A stretch of DNA of 64,000 nucleotides from Streptomyces sp. NBC_00224 (GCF_041435195.1 NZ_CP108106.1:682001-746000), one strand, 5' to 3'; positions 8,333-17,478 are shown, numbered from the stretch's first letter. Notes: generated from the sequence alone by a model not told the origin. Made by a program: numbers and translations.

Positions 8333-10039
8333 GTGAGAGTCTACGAGGCCATCGTCAAGGGGCTGGAAGGCATCGGCGTACAGGCGGCCTTCGGCGGTGC
8401 CGGGGAGAACGCGGCGGGTCTGATGCTGGCCCTCAAACATTCGCAGCACATCAGGCCGATCATCACCCGGCACGAGCAGGCCGCGTCCTTCATGGCCTGC
8501 GGATACGCCATGTACACCAACCGGCTGGGCTTCTGCTTCGCGACCGCCGGGCCGGGCGCGTTCAACCTGTTCTCGGGGCTGGCCGTGGCCATGTCCGACT
8601 CCTATCCGGTCCTCGCGGTCTCGGGGTACGCGAGCATGGAGTGGCGCGGATGGGGCTCGCTCAACGAGACGTCGGGGCTCAACCGCACACCCGACTCCCA
8701 GGCCATGTTCGCGGCCACGACCAAGAAGTCCTTCCTGCTCACCGACATCGCCGACACCTGCGACGTCCTTGAGGAAGCGGTCAACACCGCGTTCGAGGGA
8801 AGGCCCGGGCCCGTGCACATCCACGTGCCCGAGGACCTGACCCACCGCGGTGTGGAGGTGACGGACTTCCGCCCCATCAGGCTCGACGTGCGGCCGGTTC
8901 TGCCGGACCCGGCACGGGTGGCGGAGATCGCGGCGGTACTGGCGGACGCCCTGGCACAGCGCAAGCGCATCGTGGCACTCGTCGGCTTCGGCGCGGTGCG
9001 CAGCGGGGCGGGTCCGGAGATCCAGCGGCTGATCGAGCGGTTCCAGATCCCGCTGCTCACCACCTTGGACGGCAAGGGCATCGTGTCCGAGGGGCACCCG
9101 CTCGCGGTGGGCGTCTTCGCCGACAGCGGCCATTCCAGTGCGTGGAAGGCCTTCCGTGAGGCCGACGTCGTGCTGTGCGTGGGCAATTCCCTCAATCAGC
9201 ACGCCACCTTCAACTACCGCGAGGACCTGTTCGAGAACAAGCTGCTCATCCATGTGAACATCTCCGAGGGCGAGTTCCACAAGGCCTACCGCCCCGACCA
9301 CACCCTGTTGTCCGACGCACGTCCCGCCGTGGCCGCCCTGGCCGACGAGCTGGAGCGGCTGGTCGGCGAGGTACCGCCGGTCGAGGTCGACGGCCAGGAC
9401 TACGAGGCCCGCAGGATCCACCACCTGCCGGGGAAGCTCCACCCCGGAGAACTCGCGCAGTCGATCGGGCGCATGCTGCCGCCCGGGGGTGTGCTGCTCG
9501 CGGACGCGGGCGCCCATCTCGCGTGGCTCGGATACTACGTGGAGCTCGAACAGGGGCAGAACTTCCGCAAGGCGGGCTCCTTCGGGCCGATGGCCGGGCA
9601 CGTCAACGGAGCCATCGGCCTCAAGGTCGCCCACCCGGACCGGACCGTCGTCGTCGGCTGCGGCGACGGGTGCTACTCGCTGTCCGGGTTCGAGCTGATG
9701 ACCGCCGTCGAGCACGAAATCCCCGTCATCTGGGTCATCTTCAACGACGGGGAGTTCAAGCTGATCAAACTCTTCCAGTTGGTCACGTACGCCGAATCCG
9801 GGCTGGTCGAGTTCCAAAACCCGGACTTCGCCGCGTACGCCCGCGCGTGCGGCGCGGACGGGTACCAGGTGGAGACGCTGGAGGAGTTCGAGGAGGCGTT
9901 CCGCGCGGCCCTGGCCTCCGGCCGGCCCTCGCTCATCGACGCCAGGATCACGCGCTGGGCCGTGCCGCACTACAGCCCGTCGCCGGACGGCGTGATCGAC
10001 GGCCTCGTCGAGACCGTAGAAGCACGCTTCCGGGACTGA
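8333..10039 (+). CDS. ThDP-dependent lyase/synthase (acetolactate synthase / 2-hydroxyacyl-CoA lyase superfamily)
   Basis: This 568-residue protein has all three domains of the ThDP decarboxylase superfamily: the N-terminal Pyr domain with catalytic Glu48 in RHEQAASFMACGYA, a central nucleotide-like domain with VALVGFGAVRSGAG near 214-227, and a C-terminal PP domain with GDG at 444-446 and Asn471 in FND, the Mg-ThDP site. Such enzymes cleave or form carbon-carbon bonds next to a carbonyl; relatives include acetolactate synthase and 2-hydroxyacyl-CoA lyase. The GTG at 8333 follows GAGGGA; the ATG at 8319 is out of frame. It is 18 bases after the nitroreductase-like gene, completing the operon. 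A lyase acting on a 2-hydroxy or 2-oxo product of the first enzyme is attractive but unproven. Confidence 0.82.
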   Translation: MRVYEAIVKGLEGIGVQAAFGGAGENAAGLMLALKHSQHIRPIITRHEQAASFMACGYAMYTNRLGFCFATAGPGAFNLFSGLAVAMSDSYPVLAVSGYASMEWRGWGSLNETSGLNRTPDSQAMFAATTKKSFLLTDIADTCDVLEEAVNTAFEGRPGPVHIHVPEDLTHRGVEVTDFRPIRLDVRPVLPDPARVAEIAAVLADALAQRKRIVALVGFGAVRSGAGPEIQRLIERFQIPLLTTLDGKGIVSEGHPLAVGVFADSGHSSAWKAFREADVVLCVGNSLNQHATFNYREDLFENKLLIHVNISEGEFHKAYRPDHTLLSDARPAVAALADELERLVGEVPPVEVDGQDYEARRIHHLPGKLHPGELAQSIGRMLPPGGVLLADAGAHLAWLGYYVELEQGQNFRKAGSFGPMAGHVNGAIGLKVAHPDRTVVVGCGDGCYSLSGFELMTAVEHEIPVIWVIFNDGEFKLIKLFQLVTYAESGLVEFQNPDFAAYARACGADGYQVETLEEFEEAFRAALASGRPSLIDARITRWAVPHYSPSPDGVIDGLVETVEARFRD

Positions 10040-10159
10040 CGGCCCCGCGTGCATGGGGCTACGGGGTCACCTCGTGGGAGGAGGACTCGTAGGCCGTTCA
10101 TCGGTGGGTCCAGGACGTCGAGGCGGGCAGCCTCACGGTGGACCGGCTCTCGGTACTCA

Positions 10160-10921
10160 CTATCCGAATACATCTGATGTCAGGGCGAGTTGGACAAGTG
10201 GCGTGGTGGTGGGCCGAGCCGAGCCGCCCTCCGGTTCGTCGGTTACCGCCAGTGCCCTGCTCCCGGACGCGAGTCCGGTGACCACGACCGGCTGTTCGCC
10301 GTGCAGCAGTCCGGCCGAGCGGGGCGCCGCGCCCTGGTCCGCCATCACCCACAGTTGCCGAACACGGCCTTCGGGGGGCGCGCCGAGTCCGGACACGGTC
10401 ACCACGGCGCGGTGCAGCCCGGGCGCGGCGACCGCGCTGATGCCGCGCCCCCGCTCGTCCCGATCCGTACTGGTGCGCGCGTCGGGAGCGGCGAGCACCT
10501 CGCCGATCGATTGGGCCCGGGCCCGCTCGGCATCGAGCCGGTCCTGGGTGCGGTGCAGCTGCACCCCGAGCAGCACGGCACCGACCAGCGCGATCGCGGC
10601 GGTCCCGGCCGTGGCGAGTAGCAGCGGGCGGCGCACGGCGGGCGTCGGCGTCCGCCGCGGCGACGGCCCGGCCGGCAGCCGCTCCTGCGCTGTCGTGCGT
10701 ACGTCCCTGAGCACCCGTTCCCGCAGCGCGTCCGGGGCCGGGCGGGCGGTGGCGCGCCCCAGACGCTCGGTCCCGGCGGCGAGCTCGCGTACCTCGGCGG
10801 CGCAGGCGGCGCAACGGGCCAGATGGCGTTCGAAGCGGTGCAGCTCGCGTGGCTCCAGGGCGTTGAGGGCGTAGGGGACGGCGAGGGAATGGACGCGTCT
10901 GATCCGGGTGAAGGGGCTCAT
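10160..10921 (-). CDS. RskA-like membrane anti-sigma factor
   Basis: The 253-residue product starts with a zinc-binding anti-sigma motif, His33-x3-Cys37-x2-Cys40 in HRFERHLARCAAC. A single membrane helix follows near residues 106-128 (LLLATAGTAAIALVGAVLLGV), and the extracytoplasmic C-terminal domain of the anti-sigma-K (RskA) type carries LWVMADQG and the VVVTGLASG region. Its ATG overlaps the TGA of the sigma gene, so the two are translationally coupled. Family knowledge says it holds the sigma factor inactive until a redox or envelope signal triggers release or proteolysis. Confidence 0.88.
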   Translation of the reverse strand: MSPFTRIRRVHSLAVPYALNALEPRELHRFERHLARCAACAAEVRELAAGTERLGRATARPAPDALRERVLRDVRTTAQERLPAGPSPRRTPTPAVRRPLLLATAGTAAIALVGAVLLGVQLHRTQDRLDAERARAQSIGEVLAAPDARTSTDRDERGRGISAVAAPGLHRAVVTVSGLGAPPEGRVRQLWVMADQGAAPRSAGLLHGEQPVVVTGLASGSRALAVTDEPEGGSARPTTTPLVQLALTSDVFG

Positions 10922-11460
10922 GCGGCGTTCTCCAGGCATTCGCGCAGCCGCAGCAGACCGTCCCGCATCCGCGTCTTGACCGTGCCGAGCGGGACGGAGA
11001 GCCGCTGGGCGACCTCCCGGTAGGTGTAGCCGTCGTAGTACGCGAGCGTGACCGACTGGCGCTGGAGGGTGGTGAGCCGGTCGAGGCAGCGGCGCACCCA
11101 GTCGCGTTCGAGACCGCTCTCCACCTCCTCGACGACCTGGTCGAAGGCGGGCCCCTCGGAGCGCCGGGCGGCCTTCTCCTCGCGCTCGCTCGCGGCCCGC
11201 ACCGAGCGCACCCGGTCAACGGCCCTGCGGTGCGCGAGGGTGAGCACCCAGGACAGGGCGGTGCCGCGGCCCGGGTCGAAGCGGGCGGCGCGGCGCCACA
11301 GTTCGAGCAGCACCTCCTGGGCGACCTCCTCGGACTGGGCGGGGTCCCGCAGCACCCGGCGCACCAGGCCGTAGACCGGCCCGGACACCAGGGTGTACAG
11401 CTCCTCGAACGCCTTCTGGTCCCCGTCGGCGACCAGGACCAGCAGCCTGTCGGCCTCCAC
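10918..11460 (-). CDS. ECF sigma factor (SigK-like)
   Basis: This 180-residue sigma factor contains region 2 (FEELYTLVSGPVYGLVRRVLRD through EEVAQEVLLELWRRAARFD) and region 4 (LTTLQRQSVTLAYYDGYTYREVAQRLSVPLGTVKTR). A long upstream open frame exists, but it overlaps the divergent DUF4331 gene. The GTG at 11460, preceded by GAGGGGGAG, gives the right family length. It is coupled by ATGA to the RskA-like partner and divergent from the DUF4331-TPR-NicO operon, which is the obvious target regulon. Confidence 0.88.
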   Translation of the reverse strand: MEADRLLVLVADGDQKAFEELYTLVSGPVYGLVRRVLRDPAQSEEVAQEVLLELWRRAARFDPGRGTALSWVLTLAHRRAVDRVRSVRAASEREEKAARRSEGPAFDQVVEEVESGLERDWVRRCLDRLTTLQRQSVTLAYYDGYTYREVAQRLSVPLGTVKTRMRDGLLRLRECLENAA

Positions 11461-11614
11461 CGGCTCCCCCTCTCCGCGGGCGCCATTGTCCCGTCGTCGG
11501 CCCTTCGGAGCGAGAGGCGGCAACGGATTGCCCGCGCCACCAATCCCCCACGGGCCGGGCTCCGAATGGCTTCTCGTCAAGCACTCCACCGCACGCACGA
11601 GAAGGACGAAAGCG

Positions 11615-13162
11615 ATGACACCGAACCCCAGGAACAGGCCGGCACGCCGCTCCATCGCCATGCTGGCCGCTGGTGCGCTGGCCACCGGAGGGCTCGCAGC
11701 CGCCGGCGTGTCCGCACTGATGCCGGGGGCGGCAACCGCCTCCAGCCACCGGGAGGCCCCGCTGATCTCAGGGCAGCCCCAGTACGACAACACCGATGTG
11801 TACGCGTTCGTCAGCCCGGACCGGCCGGACACGACGACGCTCCTCGCCAACTGGACACCGTTCGAGGAACCGGCGGGCGGCCCCAACTTCTATCCGTTCG
11901 CCGCCGACGCCCAGCACGACATCCACATCGACAGCGACGGGGACGGGCAGGGCGACCTGCTGTACCGCTGGACGTTCAAGAACCACACCAAGAACGGCAA
12001 CACGTTCCTCTACAACACCGGCCCGGTGACCTCGCTGGACGACCCGGACCTCAACTTCACCCAGACGTACGACATCGAGCTGCTCAAGCTGAAGGACCAG
12101 AAGGTCATCTCCAGCACCAAGCTCGCGCAAGGCCTGCCGGTGGCGCCGTCCCACGTCGGCAAGGCGTCCATGCCGAACTATGGCGCGCTGCGCTCGCAGG
12201 CGGTACGTGAACTGCCGGGCGGGACGACGGCGTTCGCGGGCCAGGCGGATGACCCCTTCTTCCTCGACCTGCGGGTCTTCGACCTGCTGTACGGCGGGAA
12301 CCTCTCCGAGGTCGGCAAGGACACGCTCAAGGGCTACAACGTCAACACGATCGCCCTCCAGGTGCCGACCGTCCAGCTGCGGCAGTCGACACAGCAGCCG
12401 GTCATCGGAATCTGGTCGACGACCCAGCGCAGGAACGCCTCGGGCGGCTGGACCCAGGTGTCCCGACTCGGGATGCCGCTGGTCAACGAGGTCGTCGTAC
12501 CGCTCAAGGACAAGGACAAGTTCAACGCGTCCGCGCCCTGGAACGACGCCGACTTCCTTCCGTACGTCACCAAGCCGGAACTGCCGAAGCTGATCGAGTC
12601 GATCTACAAGATCAAGGCACCGGCGGAGCCGCGCAACGACCTGGTGTCGGTATTCCTGACCGGGGTGAAGGGCCTCAACCAGCCGCCCAACGTCCGCCCG
12701 GCGGAGATGATCCGGCTCAACACCGCCATAGCGCCGAGCGGCTCGCCCAAGCGGCTGGGTGTCCTCGACGGCGACACGGCGGGCTACCCCAACGGCCGTC
12801 GGCTCGCCGACGACGTGGTGGACATCTCGCTCCAGGTGGTGGAGGGCGAACTGAACGGTGCCAAGAACGACTTGGGCGACGCGGTCAACGCCAACGACGC
12901 GGCGTTCGGCAAGAGCTTCCCGTACGTGGCGCTGCCGGCCTCCGGTTCGCGGGGCCCGCTCGCGCATAAGGGCGGCCAGAACAGTGACCAGCAGGGCGGC
13001 GAGACCCGCACCCAGCTCACCGGCGGGGCGCGCCCCAGCTCGTCCGGCAGCGGTGACGACACCCTCCTGATCGCCTCGGCGGCGGGCGGCGCGGCGGGCA
13101 TCGTGCTGATCAGCACGGGCCTCGTGTGGTGGCGGCTGCGGCGCCGCGAGGTCAGCCCGTAA
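11615..13162 (+). CDS. secreted, membrane-anchored DUF4331 protein
   Basis: The 515-residue product begins with a twin-Arg-like basic region and hydrophobic signal segment ending GAATASSHREAPLIS. The SSHREAPLIS start and the downstream YDNTDVYAFVSPD are hallmarks of DUF4331, an extracytoplasmic beta-rich family of unknown function. Asp-rich DIHIDSDGDGQGD near 91-103 could bind calcium. The C-terminus has a Ser-rich linker, a membrane helix and an RRRE basic tail, so the protein is anchored on the outside of the cell. GAAGGACG precedes the ATG. It is the first gene of a unit with TPR and NicO genes, opposite the sigma/anti-sigma pair. Confidence 0.85.
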   Translation: MTPNPRNRPARRSIAMLAAGALATGGLAAAGVSALMPGAATASSHREAPLISGQPQYDNTDVYAFVSPDRPDTTTLLANWTPFEEPAGGPNFYPFAADAQHDIHIDSDGDGQGDLLYRWTFKNHTKNGNTFLYNTGPVTSLDDPDLNFTQTYDIELLKLKDQKVISSTKLAQGLPVAPSHVGKASMPNYGALRSQAVRELPGGTTAFAGQADDPFFLDLRVFDLLYGGNLSEVGKDTLKGYNVNTIALQVPTVQLRQSTQQPVIGIWSTTQRRNASGGWTQVSRLGMPLVNEVVVPLKDKDKFNASAPWNDADFLPYVTKPELPKLIESIYKIKAPAEPRNDLVSVFLTGVKGLNQPPNVRPAEMIRLNTAIAPSGSPKRLGVLDGDTAGYPNGRRLADDVVDISLQVVEGELNGAKNDLGDAVNANDAAFGKSFPYVALPASGSRGPLAHKGGQNSDQQGGETRTQLTGGARPSSSGSGDDTLLIASAAGGAAGIVLISTGLVWWRLRRREVSP

Positions 13163-13473
13163 CGCCCGACCCGGGCCACCCGGTGGCTCCTGTCACGCCG
13201 GGAAGTCAGGCCCGTAGCTGTCGCCCCGACCGCTCCGCCCGGTGGCCCCGGCTACGGCGGGGCGGGCCGAAACAGCCTCCGGCCGCCCAGGTGGCTCCCG
13301 CCACTCCAGAAGTCGATGCGAAACGGCCGCCCCCGGCCCCCGAGCAGCCCCGGCCCCGATCGCACTGCGGCGTCCAACCTCCTTACGCCGCCGTGCGATC
13401 GGCCGCCTCCCCTTCGAGACCCCGTGCACAACCGCCCCCGGAACGTTCCTTCCGCCTTCTGAAAGGATCCGAC
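13163..13473. other. intergenic stretch between DUF4331 and TPR genes
   Basis: These 311 bases are GC-rich and contain only reading-frame shadows. The strong GAAAGGA ribosome site for the TPR gene sits at its right end. I see no clean hairpin or palindrome, so it may be an untranslated spacer or hold a second promoter. Confidence 0.45.
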
Positions 13474-14823
13474 ATGACCAGCACCCAGGCCGTGCCCCCG
13501 CCCCGGGGGCGCGGGAAGGTCCTGCGCCGGAGCGCCCTCGCCCTGGCGCTCGCCGCCGGGCTCAGCGTCGGGGCGCTCGCCTTCGACGGCCGGGACGCGC
13601 CACGTGCTCCCGCTGTGGCCGCCGCTCCTGCGGGGCGCCTCGACCCGGCCGACCTGCCGCGCGGCGTCACCGCTCTGCAGGCCCACCTCAAGGCGCAGCC
13701 CAAGGACGCCACCGCGTGGGCCTCGCTGGGCGCCGCCTACGTCGAGCAGGCGCGGACCAACGGCGACCCCACCCGCTATGCGCAGGCCGAACACGCCCTG
13801 GAGCACTCGCTCAAGCTGCGGCCCACCGACAACGACGCCGCACTCGCGGGGCGCGCCGCGCTGGCCGCCGCCCGCCACGACTTCACCGGCGCCCTCACCG
13901 CGGCCGACGCCGCGCTCGCCATCAACGCCTACGACGAACTCGCCCTCGCCCTGCGCGTCGATGCCCTGGTAGAACTCGGCCGCTACGACGAGGCGTTGGT
14001 GGCAGCCCGCACCGCCGACGACCGCAAGCCCGGCATCCCCGTCTTCTCCCGGCTCGCGTACGTCCACGAACTGCGCGGCGACACCAACACCGCCGGCCGG
14101 ATCCTCACGCAGGCCCTCGGCTCGGCCACCGGCCCCGGCGACCGCGCCTACGTGGCCACGGCGCTGGCCCAACTCTTCTTCGGACAGGGCCAGTTCGTGG
14201 AGGCGGGGCAGCAGGTCGATACGGCGCTGCGGGCCGACCCCGACTACCTGCCCGCCCTGGAGACCCGTGCCCGCATCCAGTATGCGCGGGGCGACCTGCG
14301 GTCGGCGACCCTCGGCATGGAGCAGGTCGTCGCCCGCTATCCGCTGCCGGGTCAGCTCGTCGCACTGGGCGAGCTGTACGAGGCGGCGGGGCGGGGCGCG
14401 GACGCCCGGTCCCAGTACCGCCTGGTCGCCGCCTGGACCGCGCTGGCCCACGCCCACGGCGTCGACACCGACCTGGACACCGCCCTGGCCGAGGCGGACC
14501 ACGGGGACCCGGTGGACGCGCTGCGCGCGGCCCGCGCCGAGTGGGCCAAGCGGCAGACCGTGCACACAGCGGATGCCCTCGCCTGGGCACTGCACGTCAA
14601 CGGACGGGACGCGGAGGCCCTTCCATACGCCGAACGGGCCACCGCGCCCGGCTACCGCAACGCCACCTTCCTCTACCACCAAGGCGTCATCGAGCGCGCC
14701 GCCGGGGGCGCCATCGCAGCCCGCCGCGACCTCACCGCCGCACTGACGCTCAACCCGGCCTTCTCACCCACCGGTTCACCACTGGCCCGCGAAGCCGTGG
14801 CCGCCCTGACGGGAGCGTCATGA
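13474..14823 (+). CDS. exported tetratricopeptide-repeat protein
   Basis: The 449-residue product has a basic N-terminus and hydrophobic segment (RRSALALALAAGLSVGALAF, residues 18-37) and is probably membrane-anchored or secreted. From about residue 60 to the end it is built of TPR-like helical pairs, for example KDATAWASLGAAYVEQA, DNDAALAGRAALAAARHD and GRYDEALVAARTAD. TPR arrays scaffold protein contacts. The gene overlaps the NicO transporter by ATGA, so the two are translationally coupled. Conserved linkage with DUF4331 and NicO suggests an envelope assembly handling a metal. Confidence 0.82.
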   Translation: MTSTQAVPPPRGRGKVLRRSALALALAAGLSVGALAFDGRDAPRAPAVAAAPAGRLDPADLPRGVTALQAHLKAQPKDATAWASLGAAYVEQARTNGDPTRYAQAEHALEHSLKLRPTDNDAALAGRAALAAARHDFTGALTAADAALAINAYDELALALRVDALVELGRYDEALVAARTADDRKPGIPVFSRLAYVHELRGDTNTAGRILTQALGSATGPGDRAYVATALAQLFFGQGQFVEAGQQVDTALRADPDYLPALETRARIQYARGDLRSATLGMEQVVARYPLPGQLVALGELYEAAGRGADARSQYRLVAAWTALAHAHGVDTDLDTALAEADHGDPVDALRAARAEWAKRQTVHTADALAWALHVNGRDAEALPYAERATAPGYRNATFLYHQGVIERAAGGAIAARRDLTAALTLNPAFSPTGSPLAREAVAALTGAS

Positions 14824-16361
14824 ACCGGCCCCGGCCCCTACGCCTGCTGCGACCCCGGCTCGGCACGGTCGCGGGCGGAGCGGTCCTCGCCATCGCCGCG
14901 CTCCTCGGGCCCCTCCCGGCAGGCACCGCATCGGCCGCCGCCCCCGCGCACCCCCTGGGCAACTTCACCGTCAACCACTACGAGGGCCTGGTAGTCGCCC
15001 CCGGCAGGCTCACCGTCGACCACGTCGAGGACCTCGCGGAGATCCCCGCCACCCAGGCGCGGGCCGCCGAGATGACCCCGGACGAGCGGTCCGCCTGGGC
15101 AGCCGAGCGGTGCCGGGCCGCCGCACGGGACAGCACGGTCACCGCCGCCGGACGGCCCGCCGCCCTCACGGTGGAGAGCGGTTCCGCGCAGGTCCGGCCC
15201 GGGCAGGCCGGGCTCGTCACGCTCCGGCTCGAATGCCGCCTCGCCGCTCCCCTGCCCGACGCGGCAGAGCTGGCCGTGAACTTCCGTGCGCCCGCCCGGC
15301 ACGGCCCCGGCTGGCGCGAGATCACCGCACGGGCCGACCGCATGACCCTCAAGACGGCCTCGGTCCCCACCCGTTCGGTCTCCGACCGGCTCGTACGCTA
15401 TCCGGCCGGCCTGCTGTCCTCACCGCCCGACCGGACCTCGGCCGAGCTGCGCGCGGTGCCCGGCGGACCGGCGCTGGCCACGGACTCCCCCGGCCCCGCA
15501 GCCACCGGGGTGCTACCGCGCGGCGCCGACCGCTGGACCCGGGCGCTGACCGATCTGGTGGCGCGGCACGACCTCACCGCGGGCTTCGCGGCCCTCGCCC
15601 TCGGCACCGCGTTACTCCTCGGCGCGCTGCACGCGCTCGCCCCCGGGCACGGCAAGACGATGATGGCGGCCGCAGCAGCCGCGGGCGGGCGCGGTTCGCT
15701 GCGGCAGGTGCTGGCGCTCGGCATCTCGGTGACCCTGACCCACACCCTCGGGGTGTTCGCGCTCGGCGGCTTGATCGCCGCGGGCTCGGCAGCGGCGCCC
15801 TCGGTGGTGTCCTGGCTGGGCGTGGTCAGCGGCGCGCTGGTGGCGGGCGCGGGCGCCGTCCTCGTACGCAGGGCCTGGCGCAACCGGCGCAACCGGAAGG
15901 AACACCCGCACACCCACGAACATGACCACGGGCACTCACACCAGCACGGGCACGAGAACAACTCGCCGCACACACACGGGCATTCACACCCGCACCACGA
16001 CCACCATCACGATCACCGCAGGTCCGCCGGCCTGCGCGGCACCATCCTGCTCGGGTTCGCGGGCGGGCTGGTGCCCAGCCCCTCGGCCGTGGTGGTGCTC
16101 GTCGGGGCGGCGGCGCTCGGGCAGGCGTGGTTCGGGGCGCTGCTCGTCCTTGCGTACGGAGCCGGGCTCGCCCTCACCCTGACGACCGCCGGGTACGCGG
16201 CGATCCGGATCGGGGAACGCCTCGTGCGGCTGGGGCGGACACGGGCGCGCGGACGGCTCACCGCGGCCGCCAACCGGTTCGCACCGCTCGGCACCGCGTT
16301 CGTGGTGCTCTTCCTGGGGTGCGGATTGGTACTCAAGGGGGCGGCAGCCGCCCTGGGCTGA
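14820..16361 (+). CDS. NicO-family nickel/cobalt exporter with His-rich loop
   Basis: This 513-residue protein has a signal-like N-terminus, a periplasmic-type domain of about 220 residues (starting HPLGNFTVNHYEGLVV), then NicO/RcnA-type membrane helices with the conserved GALHALAPGHGKT and SVTLTHTLGVFALGG motifs. A cytoplasmic loop near residues 365-400 is packed with His (HTHEHDHGHSHQHGHE and further repeats), a classic metal-binding linker. A second helix bundle follows, with GFAGGLVPSPSAVVVL. Family members export Ni or Co. The start overlaps the TPR stop codon. Probable control by the divergent sigma factor is inferred from position only. Confidence 0.87.
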   Translation: MNRPRPLRLLRPRLGTVAGGAVLAIAALLGPLPAGTASAAAPAHPLGNFTVNHYEGLVVAPGRLTVDHVEDLAEIPATQARAAEMTPDERSAWAAERCRAAARDSTVTAAGRPAALTVESGSAQVRPGQAGLVTLRLECRLAAPLPDAAELAVNFRAPARHGPGWREITARADRMTLKTASVPTRSVSDRLVRYPAGLLSSPPDRTSAELRAVPGGPALATDSPGPAATGVLPRGADRWTRALTDLVARHDLTAGFAALALGTALLLGALHALAPGHGKTMMAAAAAAGGRGSLRQVLALGISVTLTHTLGVFALGGLIAAGSAAAPSVVSWLGVVSGALVAGAGAVLVRRAWRNRRNRKEHPHTHEHDHGHSHQHGHENNSPHTHGHSHPHHDHHHDHRRSAGLRGTILLGFAGGLVPSPSAVVVLVGAAALGQAWFGALLVLAYGAGLALTLTTAGYAAIRIGERLVRLGRTRARGRLTAAANRFAPLGTAFVVLFLGCGLVLKGAAAALG

Positions 16362-16400
16362 GCAAACTTCCAATGGTTTCCGCGCTGCCGAACCGCCACG

Positions 16401-17069
16401 CTACGGCTGAACGACCACAGCCGCCGCGGGCGGGAGTACGGCCGGGCGGTCCAGGTACGCCAGTACCGCCCGCTTCTGTGGGAGGTACACCTCCGGCAGG
16501 TCGATCTCCGGCAGGGTGATCTCTCCCTGGCGCACGAACCCGAGGCGGTTCAGAAGTGCGAGGGCCTTCTCGTTGCGGGCGTCCGGCTCGGCCACCGCGC
16601 GCAGGACGGCCGGGTCACGGAACGTGAAGCGGATCAGAGCGCCCACCAGGGTGCGGCTGAAGCCGGGGCGGGGGCGGTCCGTCACCGGGGCCAGCATCAG
16701 GTGGACGCCGATGTCCCCCTCCCGTACCTCGTAGCACTCGCTGATGCGGTCCTCGGTCGGCTCGTACGTCTGGAAAAGCGCCACCGGCTCGTCGTCCAGG
16801 CGGACCAGGAACGCGTGGTGGGTGTCGCGGCGGTCCACGTCCTCGTATATCTCTTGGACCAGTTCCCGGCTCGCGCCGTTCATGCCCCAGAACTGCGCCC
16901 GCTCCTGGACCACCCAGGCGTGCAGCACGGTGCAGTCCTCGGCCGGATCGACGAGCATGAAGCGGAGGGTGCCGAAGCCCTCCACGGTCTCGGTGTACAC
17001 GTCCGCACGCGAAGGCGTGGGGGGTACGGGAGGCGCGGGGGAAACGAGGGCGGTGGACTCGGGTCTCAT
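16401..17069 (-). CDS. siderophore-biosynthesis-type GNAT acyltransferase
   Basis: The 222-residue protein matches the IucB/AlcB/MbtK-like acyltransferase subfamily (Acetyltransf_8): HAWVVQERAQFWGM near 50-63, VALFQTYEPTEDRISECYEV, GDIGVHLMLAP and the C-terminal NEKALALLNRLGFVRQGEITLPE. These enzymes acylate the hydroxylamine of N-hydroxy-lysine or -diamine siderophore precursors using acyl-CoA. No other siderophore gene is nearby, so it is an orphan in this window. A perfect-looking iron box lies 74 bases upstream of the ATG, so expression should rise when iron is short. Confidence 0.85.
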   Translation of the reverse strand: MRPESTALVSPAPPVPPTPSRADVYTETVEGFGTLRFMLVDPAEDCTVLHAWVVQERAQFWGMNGASRELVQEIYEDVDRRDTHHAFLVRLDDEPVALFQTYEPTEDRISECYEVREGDIGVHLMLAPVTDRPRPGFSRTLVGALIRFTFRDPAVLRAVAEPDARNEKALALLNRLGFVRQGEITLPEIDLPEVYLPQKRAVLAYLDRPAVLPPAAAVVVQP

Positions 17070-17142
17070 GCGGTGTTCCTGCTCTTTCGTGCAGACATGG
17101 CGAACCGCGCGAGCGTCCTGTGGCAGGACACGCGGGCCGCGA

Positions 17143-17161
17143 TTAGGTTAGGCTCGCCTAA
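17143..17161. promoter_or_regulatory. iron box (DmdR/IdeR operator)
   Basis: The 19-base sequence TTAGGTTAGGCTCGCCTAA is the classic actinobacterial iron-box pattern, an interrupted palindrome TTAGG...CCTAA bound by DmdR1/IdeR with Fe2+. It lies upstream of the siderophore-type acyltransferase on the minus strand. It could also affect the plus-strand PIG-L gene 317 bases away, though the distance argues against this. Confidence 0.9.
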
Positions 17162-17478
17162 CCATAGACGCTTGACGCCATAACTAACAGATCACCCTGT
17201 TTCCTTCAGTCCCGCCGCAGTCCGGCGTAGACCCCAGCGTCCTGCCACAGAGCGCCAGTTCCGCTGTGCGGCGGGAACAACCGGTCCACGCGCCGCTGTT
17301 GCACCGGCAAAAAGACCGGTGCCGCGCGGGCGGGGAACACAGAGCCCAACAGACCGTCCTGTCGTGATGCGGGGCACCTCGGGGTTCGCGGTACGCCCAG
17401 TCATCCGACGTAGAGGGGCGACCGCTCATGCGCCCGCCACGGACTCGGACCGAGACGTTTCACAATGGAGGACTTTTC
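17162..17478. other. intergenic, divergent promoter region
   Basis: This stretch holds no credible gene. The right end carries GGAGG (17467-17471), which sets the start of the PIG-L gene. The left edge adjoins the iron box. No further operator is evident. Confidence 0.5.
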
